This document shows, in pieces, positions 21,639-29,845 of a stretch of DNA of 64,000 bases. The DNA is taken from the NCBI GenBank assembly GCA_023014485.1, contig JAJOZX010005635.1, positions 186,001 to 250,000 on the forward strand, in the 5' to 3' direction. The position numbers were made by a program, and so were the translations under genes. Origin of the DNA: Bathynomus jamesi. Taxonomy: Eukaryota; Arthropoda; Malacostraca; Isopoda; Cirolanidae. How positions within the stretch are numbered: position 1 is the stretch's first letter; every line of letters begins with the position of its first letter. Under the pieces are notes generated by a model, which was not told the DNA's origin, made no database searches, and was given only the letters and a program-made list of their open reading frames with translations.

Positions 21639-24320
21639 AGGGTGGTCCAAAAGTTAAAGCATCGACTAAGTTCTCTCCACAAGGTTGGTTTTATGCCTCT
21701 TGGTATGGACAGTATTTGTGCAAAGTTTCACGTTATTCGGTTAATATTTAGGGGTCGCCCCACTTGCCCCCTTTTTGAAAATTTGGGAAAATATATAGAC
21801 AACTGAATAACTAAATTTTTTTTTGGTTCTCAAAGAATATGAAAGAAAACAGTAAGACAATAGGACATGATAATGGGTGTATCTTCATTATTTCTTCTGC
21901 ATCAGAGTCGCCTTGGATGGTATTGGTATCTGTTTTCGGTGGGTGGCTACGAGTTGTAGGAGGTACTGCTTCTGGTCCTCGTTTCGTGTCAAAGTGTCAT
22001 TGTAGCATTGTGCGAGAGCAATACCTCGCTCGGCAGCATCATTGATGACTTTCATCTTTAAGGCGTGATCTCTAAGTTCCCTGTAGTTCTTGATATTTGG
22101 CCATTCCCGTGGATCTTTTTGAAGTAACTGGCGCACTTCCTCCTTACCTCCAACTTTCAAGGCATCAAAGAGGGTCAATGTCCTTTTTGTGACGAAGGAT
22201 GCCACATCATTTTCAACACCAGCTTCCGCCATGTTGATTCGTCGGGGGCAGCCATTCTTTTGGGGATGTTGGAGGTGTTGAACCATTCTCCTTTTGGTAT
22301 CAGGATCGATCCTATTATCGAAGAAGGCCAGTCCAATCAGATGCTCCGACAAGTACCACAGGTGGTGTCTTAGAGCTGTCTTTGCCACTTGTGCAGCTCC
22401 TCCGTGTGGATATTTTTCCAGAAGATGCAGCATTTTGAGATCATTGAGAGGAGCTTGTGTCCCCATTGGCGCTTCATGCCAGTACTTGACGTAAATCAGA
22501 CTGACAAATAAAGCCAGCTGAGTCACGTTTCGTTCTTCGCGTGCTGTGAGCTTGAATTGATAGTGAAAGAGGTAGATTTTGAGTGCATAAATCGCCTTTG
22601 CCATCCATCACGCGTGGTGCATGGGACCCGGAGCTCGGATAAAGAGTTGACCACCAGTCTTTCCTCCCAGGAAGAGCAAAGATAGTTCAAGGAACTCCTT
22701 GTAGTCATCACGAGGTTGGCTTGCCTGAAGAGCGTTAGGTAAGTGAGCATCTCTTTTCTCATCTCTTGGAGTTGAGGGTTCTCGAACAAGCTGTCCGATG
22801 CTGAGACAAATGCTTCGTGGAGAGATGGCCATTCCTTTTGAAATCGCTTAAAAAGGCCTGTTTCAGGACTTCCTGTTGAGCCAAATATTGAGGCAAAGAC
22901 ATCAGCAAGTACGACTTCAAGTATATGATGTCAACAACCGATCCAAACTAGCTCGTGACCCAATGCTTCTTCAATCCTGACACAGGCTCCGCGATGTAAA
23001 CCCGTGTTTGACGCAGTGGTATCGAAGACGAGACCTCTCACATGCTGTTCCACGTTCCATAATTTCATAGTTTGAAGGCATGCCTGGGCCTGTGCTTCTC
23101 CAGTTCCTTGTTTCATCTTTGGGACACCAAGCAGCTTCTCCTGTCCATTGAATGTTATAAGGATTGCTATCCGATGCACATTCGTCTTCTTCCCTTCAAT
23201 GCCGGGGAGAAGCTTTCTGTCCCAATGGAGAAGGACAGGGTCTTCTAGAGAGAATGATTCTAGGTCTTCTCGAGCTGCCTGTTCTCACCCACTTTCTCTG
23301 TAGCGATGAATAGAGCTCCGAGAGCACGTCATCCCAGACAGATCATGCCCCGCGGCCTGTAATACAGCTCCAGTTACAAAAACAGCATTCCGGTCAGAAA
23401 GATTGGTGCGATCCATTGCTCCAATGACTTCTGGAGATTGGAAAATGTTCGTAACCTTGTTCTTGGGACGCTTTGGTGCCGGAGCTTCAGACGAAGAAGG
23501 AATCGGAACCGATGGTCTATAGTCATCGTCGTCTTGCGAAAAAAGGGAAGAAGAAGAAGAGGAAAGATCAATTGATGACACTCCTGCTTCTTCCAAATCT
23601 TTCTGTGTTGCTTCATGCCTTGCCTTCCTCTTGGCTTCCTTCTCCATTCTGGATCGCTTTCTGTCCTCTTGTGTAGTCATTTCCTTATCAATGCCAGCCA
23701 TGCTGCAAGAATTGACGTCCTTGCGCTGCATGGACAGGAAATTTCGGTCCTCAACGTTGACGATTGTGCTCATGGCATCACTGGTTGCGATGTCAAACAG
23801 TTCCTGGATGTCCGCTTTGAAGATGTCTTCATTCATTCTATCGCTGGCATGTTGCCTTGTCCTGTGCTTCTTGAGTGTTTTGTAGCGGTCTAAAAGCTTT
23901 GAAAGCTTACGGACACAGGAGTCGATCCGTTGAGTTGGGATCCGTGCTCGGGTCCAGACTTCAATCACCCTCTGGCATGCCTGGTTCAGACTGTCGGAGG
24001 TGGTTTGCTTTTGATTGATGTGGTGGTATTGCCCCAAGAGGAGGGTGTCAAGGCATGTAGGGAGCCTTGATGTGGATAAAGTTCCAGTTGCCATCCCTAG
24101 AAGCCAAACTTTTGGAATTGATTGAGTTTGAGCCATCAGACCTACGGAAGAAAAAGTACATTATATAATATATATATTCAGAGTGGGGCGACCTCTAAAT
24201 ATTCACCAATCACGCTGCAATTTTGCACAGACCATGTGGACACTAAATGGACAAAAACCACACTTGTGGAGACTATCTAAGACAATTTTGAAATTTCCCC
24301 CTATGGATTTGGACCACCCT
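21639..24320 (-). mobile_element. Family A DNA transposon, copy 2 (2.7 kb, TIRs visible)
   Basis: The left end is AGGGTGGTCCAAA (21639-21651) and the right end is TTTGGACCACCCT (24308-24320). Inverted similarity goes on for about 140 bp, including the inner match GTCGCCCCACT (near 21757) and AGTGGGGCGAC (near 24182). Flanks are (TA)n on both sides, so the duplication length cannot be read. A single transposase-like gene fills the interior on the minus strand. Confidence 0.85.
21888..24136 (-). pseudogene. Family A transposase-like gene, copy 2, nearly full length
   Basis: Read from 24136 down. A helical N-terminal domain carries QACQRVIEVWTRARIPTQ and DRYKTLKKHRTRQHA. A charged Ser/Asp-rich linker follows. 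The core begins MDRTNLSDRNAVFV, then LLHWDRKLLPGIEGKK (first acid candidate), ILITFNGQEKLLGVPKM, LVFDTTASNTGLHRGAC (second acid candidate) and GHELVWIGC*HH. Next are QPRDDYKEFLELSLLFLGG and MHHA*WMAKAIYALKIYLF. The C-terminal block VINDAAERGIALAQCYN with RNEDQKQYLLQLVATHRKQ closes it. Both stops are TGA where copies 1 and 3 suggest Arg, so they look like CGA-to-TGA transitions. Frameshifts lie near 23290 and 22835. About 700 residues. No named family is recognised; the TIRs argue for a transposase. Confidence 0.82.
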
Positions 24321-24428
24321 AATATATATATATATATGAAAAATTATTTCACGAAAGTGACACGTGAAAAGTATTTATGATGAATAAAACCACGAAGGAA
24401 AAAGAAACACAAAGGGGTGCTCAAGCGC

Positions 24429-24450
24429 TTTCGTCTAATGACATCCTCAG
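24429..24450 (-). other. Hammerhead-like core, left arm of palindrome
   Basis: On the minus strand CTGAGGA, U, a GUC/GAC stem closed by AUUA, then GAAA: the CUGANGA...GAAA catalytic core pattern. It is the mirror copy of 28253-28274. See that entry. Confidence 0.4.
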
Positions 24451-25489
24451 GAACACTGGAGTGAAAGGACAGATCAAGGCAATATATAGGTTACAAAAAT
24501 AAACATACATACATACATATTCACATATATATACATATATATATATACATTATATATATATATAAATATATACATATATATAGTAAGCATAGAAAAAATT
24601 GTGGGAGGAGCCAACATTTATATGGTCACAGAAGAATAAAGAAATAAAAATAAATATAATATAAATTGAGAAAAAATTAATTACAAAATAGTGCCTTAGT
24701 GATATATATGTCACAGCCTAAATAATCATAAAGAAATAAACAGGCAAATAAAAAAAACCATAAATACATATACATACATATATATATATATATATACATA
24801 TATATACACATATATATACATATATATATATATAAAGACACTTTTAGCACTTTGGCCGACCTTCCATATAAATTCAAATGGCTTTTTTATGGAACAGGTC
24901 ACAAAAAAATAAAGAAATAAAAATAAATATAAATATTGTAAGTGGAGTCACCAATTCAAGCTCAAGAGGGAGGTTTTACAATCGATTTAATAGATGCTGC
25001 CAAATTGATATATATGTCACATTATTAAAAAAAAATTGAAAGATAAATTTTAAGAGAGGCACACCAATTTATAAGGGAAAAATTACCACATATGCATATT
25101 ATAGTCACAAACGAATACAAAAATACAAGTAAATATAAATTGGAAAACAAAATGATCCCTAGATGATATATAAAGAACAATAAAATATATATACAACATA
25201 TTTACGGTATATATACGAAATATAAACGCAATATATACAGAATATATATATATATATATATATATGCATAAGGGAAAAAATTACCAAATTTGTTTTTATA
25301 ATTATTGTCTGAGAAAACGGTAGGTCGCAAAAGAATAAAGAAATAAAAATAAATATAACTTGAAAAAATTACAAATAATACACGTACACATATATACCCG
25401 CATACCCAAATATATATATACATATACACACATATATACAAACACACACACACAACACACACATATATATAATATATATATATACAAGC

Positions 25490-25560
25490 TTGACCTTCAC
25501 GAAATGAGAAATCATCCCGCAGAACCTTTGTGAGGTTGTAAGGTAAGGTAAGGTACATAC
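25490..25560 (+). mobile_element. Truncated LINE 3' tail inside left arm
   Basis: AAGCTTGACCTTCACGAAAT ... CAGAACCTTTGTGAGGTTG, ending (AAGGT)n. This matches the 3' tail of the CCCH-finger LINE at 40133-40186 over about 55 bp. It is mirrored at 26360-26436 on the minus strand, so it predates formation of the palindrome. Confidence 0.75.
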
Positions 25561-25799
25561 ACATATACATATATATATATATATATTTAACTGCATACAT
25601 ACATACATACATACATATACACACATACATACATACATATACACACATATACATACAAACACATTTAACTGCAATGACCACACACATACGCACATACACA
25701 TACATACCTACACATACACTCATACAGCAAAAAATTGAAAAATAAATTGTAAGGGAAACAACAGACAAAAACAAATTTTTTACCAAAGATTTAACAACC

Positions 25800-25945
25800 T
25801 GCCCTTTTTGTTTAAATCCATTCTGAAGGAATTCAGAGCAACAGGATCAAGTTGAAACAGACCTTTACTCATGTTAAGGTTATTTGTAAGTTGAATTATA
25901 GCCGACTCAAGAATATTTCTATTAACAATGTTGCTAGAGTGAAAC
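25800..25945 (-). pseudogene. Penelope-like GIY-YIG C-terminal remnant, left (mirror) copy
   Basis: The minus strand reads the same VNRNILESAIIQL and NLNMSKGLFQLDP motif as the plus strand at 25977-26142, but is truncated at the palindrome centre. It ends about 25945, after which the 31-bp spacer starts. Confidence 0.75.
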
Positions 25946-26142
25946 ATTGTATTGATTGGAATAATGTTTCAGTTTTGTTTCACTCTAGCAACATTGTTAA
26001 TAGAAATATTCTTGAGTCGGCTATAATTCAACTTACAAATAACCTTAACATGAGTAAAGGTCTGTTTCAACTTGATCCTGTTGCTCTGAATTCCTTCAGA
26101 ATGGATTTAAACAAAAAGGGCAGGTTGTTAAATCTTTGGTAA
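25946..26142 (+). pseudogene. Penelope-like element, C-terminal part of GIY-YIG domain
   Basis: The frame HCIDWNNVSVLFHSSN, NRNILESAIIQLTNNLNMSK, GLFQLDPVALN matches the end of the GIY-YIG endonuclease that closes the ORF of Penelope-like retroelements (R.ilEs.lI..t.NlN...G...ldp). The catalytic Glu of GIY-YIG enzymes is in ILES. The GIY and YIG segments and the RT are missing (5' truncation). The + copy runs a little further upstream than the mirror copy and includes the 31-bp spacer, so it is the parent arm. Downstream sequence to 28326 is 3' UTR. Confidence 0.78.
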
Positions 26143-26359
26143 AAATTTGTTTTTGTCTGTTGTTTCCCTTACAATTTTATTTTTCAATTTTTTGCTGTAT
26201 GAGTGTATGTGTAGGTATGTATGTGTATGTGCGTATGTGTGTGGTCATTGCAGTTAAATGTGTTTGTATGTATATGTGTGTATATGTATGTATGTATGTG
26301 TGTATATGTATGTATGTATGTATGTATGCAGTTAAATATATATATATATATGTATATGT

Positions 26360-26436
26360 GTATGTACTTTACCTTACCTTACAACCTCACAAAGGTTCTG
26401 CGGGATGATTTCTCATTTCGTGAAGGTCAAGCTTGT
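26360..26436 (-). mobile_element. Truncated LINE 3' tail inside right arm
   Basis: Mirror image of 25490-25560: TTACCTTACCTTACAACC, then AAAGGTTCTGCGGGATGAT, then GAAGGTCAAGCTTG. Its presence at the same position in both arms is the dating evidence for the palindrome. Confidence 0.75.
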
Positions 26437-26532
26437 ATATATATATATATATATATGTGAATAGAAACGACATAAGTATTAAGGAACGTTTCTGCACACG
26501 AGGAGGAGAGATAACGAAATAATGAAAAATGA

Positions 26533-26606
26533 GGCGAACCGCCTGGGAATCGAACCCAGGGCCTTCCAATTGCCGGTCGGACGCTCTACCATTATGCTAC
26601 GGACCT
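26533..26606 (-). tRNA. tRNA-like segment 1 (tRNA-derived SINE head or pseudo-tRNA)
   Basis: On the minus strand TAGCATAATGG matches the Pol III A box (TRGYNNANNGG) and GGTTCGATTCC matches the B box. The T arm (CTGGG/CCCAG) and anticodon arm (TCCGA/TTGGA, loop CCGGCAA) fold. The D stem is poor, the acceptor stem does not pair over seven bases, and position 33 is C in place of U. By position the anticodon would be GGC, but I do not regard this as a working tRNA. Confidence 0.6.
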
Positions 26607-26795
26607 CACTCAATCACAAATCGAAATTCTCCCAAATAGGGCAGAAACCAATGCCCTCAGAGAGCACCCTCGCAAATCGTGAATATGCGCAAATAACTGC
26701 AATGACCGCGCAGTATATAAATGAATAGAAACGACATAAGTATTAAGGAACGTTTCTGCACACGAGGAGGAGAGATAACGAAATAATGAAAATGA

Positions 26796-26869
26796 GGCGA
26801 ACCGCCTGGGAATCGAACCCAGGGCCTTCCAATTGCCGGTCGGACGCTCTACCATTATGCTACGGACCT
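26796..26869 (-). tRNA. tRNA-like segment 2
   Basis: Identical in the tRNA-like part to segment 1, including both Pol III boxes and the CCGGCAA loop. The downstream body is shorter than in segment 1: after CAATCACAAATC it jumps to the inverted unit. Confidence 0.6.
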
Positions 26870-27047
26870 CACTCAATCACAAATCAGAAACGTGTGCAGA
26901 AACGTTCCTTAATACTTATGTCGTTTCTATTCATTTATATACTGCGCGGTCATTGCAGTTATTTGCGCATATTCACGATTGCGAGGGTGCTCTCTGAGGG
27001 CATTGGTTTCTGCCCTATTTGGGAGAATTTCGATTTGTGATTGAGTG

Positions 27048-27121
27048 AGGTCCGTAGCATAATGGTAGAGCGTCCGACCGGCAATTGGAAGGCCCTGGGT
27101 TCGATTCCCAGGCGGTTCGCC
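27048..27121 (+). tRNA. tRNA-like segment 3, opposite orientation
   Basis: The same sequence on the plus strand: AGGTCCGTAGCATAATGG, then GGTTCGATTCCCAGG. It is followed by TTCGCCTCATTTTT; the TTTTT could end a Pol III transcript. Together with segments 1 and 2 it forms an inverted pair that could snap back. Confidence 0.6.
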
Positions 27122-28252
27122 TCATTTTTCATTATTTCGTTATCTCTCCTCCTCGTGTGCAGAAACGTTCCTTAATACTTATGTCGTTTCTATTCATTTA
27201 TATACTGCGCGGTCATTGCAGTTATTTGCATATATATATGTGTGTGTGTGTGTGTGTGTTGTAGATATGTGTGTATATGTATATATATATTTGGGTATGC
27301 GGGTATATATGTGTACGTGTATTATTTGTAATTTTTTCAAGTTATATTTATTTTTATTTCTTTATTCTTTTGCGACCTACCGTTTTCTCAGACAATAATT
27401 ATAAAACAATTTGGTAATTTTTTCCCTTATGCATATTAATATATATATATATATATTCTGTATATATTGCGTTTATATTTCGTATATATACCGTAAATAT
27501 GTTGTATATATATTTTATTGTTCTTTATATATCATCTAGGGATCATTTTGTTTTCCAATTTATATTTACTTGTATTTTTGTATTCGTTTGTGACTATAAT
27601 ATGCATATGTGGTAATTTTCCCTTATAAATTGGTGTGCCTCTCTTAAAATTTATCTTTCAATTTTTATTTTTTAATAATGTGACATATATATCAATTTGG
27701 CAGCATCTATTAAATCGATTGTAAAACCTCCCTCTTGAGCTTGAATTGGTTGACTCCACTTACAATATTTATATTTATTTTTATTTCTTATTTTTTTGTG
27801 ACCTGTTCCATAAAAAGCCATTTGAATTTATATGGAAGGTCGGCCAAAGTGCTAAAAGTGTCTTTATATATATATATATATGTATATATATATGTGTATA
27901 TATATGTATATATATATATATATGTATGTATATGTATTTATGGTTTTTTTTATTTGCCTGTTTATTTCTTTATGATTATTTAGGCTGTGACATATATATC
28001 ACTAAGGCACTATTTTGTAATTAATTTTTTCTCAATTTATATTTATATTTATTTTTATTTCTTTATTCTTCTGTGACCATATAAATGTTGGCTCCTCCCA
28101 CAATTTTTTCTATGCTTACTATATATATGTATATATTTATATATATATATATATAGTATATATATATATGTATATATATGTGAATATGTATGTATGTATG
28201 TTTATTTTGTAACCTATATATTGCCTTGATCTGTCCTTTCACTCCAGTGTTC

Positions 28253-28274
28253 CTGAGGATGTCATTAGACGAAA
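28253..28274 (+). ncRNA. Hammerhead ribozyme-like core near the Penelope-like 3' end
   Basis: CTGAGGA (CUGANGA core), one U, a three-pair stem GUC/GAC closed by AUUA, then GAAA, about 55 bp before the element's end. The Penelope-like fragment at 63.2-64.0 kb has the same layout on its minus strand (CTGATGA, U, GGAAA/UUUCC stem, GAAA) with different stem bases. Penelope-like elements are known to carry hammerhead motifs. Stems I and III were not verified here, so activity is unproven. Confidence 0.5.
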
Positions 28275-28326
28275 GCGCTTGAGCACCCCTTTGTGTTTCT
28301 TTTTCCTTCGTGGTTTTATTCATCAT

Positions 28327-29130
28327 ATATATATATATATATGCAATAAGCTAATATAATGGTGCATTACCATTTTACTTTTACTGGGGAGTTGTGGCAG
28401 CCAAGAGCACTCACCCGCCTGGAGAGCTGTGGCAGCCATGAGCACTCGCTCAAGGGCAGGCTGCTCAGGCTCCCTGTAGCAATGTAAGGGTCAAGAAAAA
28501 TAAAACTTAAAACACAACCATATGTTACTAAAGTAACAGTTTAGAGTAATTTAACCAAGCTCCTATTCTTTCCCACTTGAATGGGCTACCATTCATGTAT
28601 TTATATTGCATGCTTTATGAACTGAGACATATATTGAACATAGTTTAGCTATATATAACCAGTGCTACACTGTGAGAAGCAGCCAGTCAGTTTAAATCAA
28701 TTTTTGGAGAAAACCTAAATTGATCCTATAAATTTAGTAATCAATTCAGTTTTTTCTTGTACTGTAGTGTGAGATTACCACTTTCATTTCACCTTTTAAT
28801 CAACTGATACAATTTTATTTTTCAGAATAGAGCAAACTTTGCTGAAACTACCATTTGTTCATTGTATAGATTTGAACACAGTAGTTTAAGAATGGAGGAC
28901 AAAGCTAAAAATAAAATAAAAACTGAAACTTGGTTTGAATATATTTTATTAAATTATAGGTGAGTATAAATACACGCGTGACACACACTGCGCATGCCAA
29001 CTACATAGTACGTATACCCATATGACACTTCTGAGGACTTTACAGTTTAAAGTACATCTTATATCAGCATGCCTCCAGAATTGTTCTTTTTAGCTTGATC
29101 TATATGTCACTTTCAGAAGAAATTTAATAT
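28327..29130. other. Spacer, no gene recognised
   Basis: It opens with an imperfect duplication of GCTGTGGCAGCCATGAGCAC (28390-28450). The remainder is AT-rich with no open frame of note. Confidence 0.5.
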
Positions 29131-29722
29131 AAAGGGTGATCCAGAGAAATGGGACCCAAAAGAAACCCCTGTAACTCTTAAAGTATAAGTCCTTTTATAA
29201 AATCATACGCATCATTCGAAAGAGGATAGTTACAAGTTTGTATAGGATTGTATAGGTTTTGACAATACAAGACAAGATAAGATACAAAACAAAATAAAAG
29301 TGTTAGTTAAAACTAACCCTTCAAGATGACTGCATGGACTGTGGAACAGCTGCGTTTCATAACTGAGCAAAATTATGAGCATGGAAGAAGTGTAGTTTCA
29401 GCTCAAAGATCTTTCAAGACAAATTTTCAGATGTCAAAATCACCTTCTAAGAGCTGAAACCACTTCTTCCATGCTCATAATATTGCTCAGTTATGAAACG
29501 CAGCTGTTCCACAGTCCATGCAGTCATCTTGAAGGGTTAGTTTTAACTAACACTTTTATTTTGTTTTGTATCTTATCTTGTCTTGTATTGTCAAAAACTA
29601 TACAATCCCGTACAAACTTGTAACTATCCTCTTTCGAATGATGCGTATGATTTTATAAAAGGACTTATACTTTAAGAGTTACAGGGGTTTCTTTTGGGTC
29701 CCATTTCTCTGGATCACCCTTT
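29131..29722. mobile_element. Palindromic mariner-type MITE (592 bp foldback)
   Basis: The ends AAAGGGTGATCCAGAGAAAT and ATTTCTCTGGATCACCCTTT are inverted, and the whole element folds: arms 29131-29406 and 29453-29722 around a 46-bp loop. Each arm encodes the same N-terminal transposase start, MTAWTVEQLRFITEQNYEHG (29324 on plus), typical of a mariner-like HTH. It is an inverted duplication of the transposon 5' end with the rest of the gene lost. Target TA is plausible. Confidence 0.88.
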
Positions 29723-29845
29723 ATAAGCATCTGATACCTATAGGTCCCCTACATAGTGAATAGAAGTAGGGGCCTAATACATCTTATTTCTTTATTGCTA
29801 TTTGTGCATAGGTCTACACAATTTTTTCTTCCAACCAGACTATAA

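Larger units (their letters stand above)
26457..27229. mobile_element. Insert in right arm: three-unit tRNA-like repeat, itself inverted
   Basis: Homology between the palindrome arms is interrupted here by about 770 bp. The insert contains two direct units on the minus strand (26457-26726 and 26727-26884) and one inverted unit on the plus strand (26885-27229). Each holds a tRNA-like segment plus the motif AACGACATAAGTATTAAGG near its edge. The sequence enters and leaves at TA/TG-rich DNA. It arrived after the palindrome formed, because the left arm lacks it. Confidence 0.8.
24377..28326. repeat. ~4-kb near-perfect palindrome (foldback) made from a Penelope-like 3' end
   Basis: The left arm is 24377-25945 (1,569 bp) and the right arm 25977-28326 (about 1,575 bp after removing an insert at 26457-27229). 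The spacer is 31 bp. The outer ends read ATGATGAATAAAACCACG and CGTGGTTTTATTCATCAT. Long inner stretches pair with only scattered differences, including (ACAT)n and (TA)n microsatellites that differ in length. Both arms contain the same short LINE-tail insertion at the same place (25490-25560 and 26360-26436). The duplication therefore happened after that insertion. Confidence 0.93.

Noticed and set aside
25202..25786. Long Tyr/Val/Cys-rich open frames (and mirror at 26136-26460)
   Set aside because: They are (GTAT)n/(TGTA)n microsatellites in the palindrome arms.
26533..27121. Three functional tRNA-Ala(GGC) genes
   Set aside because: Acceptor stem does not pair, the D stem is poor and position 33 is not U; copies lie in an inverted insert.
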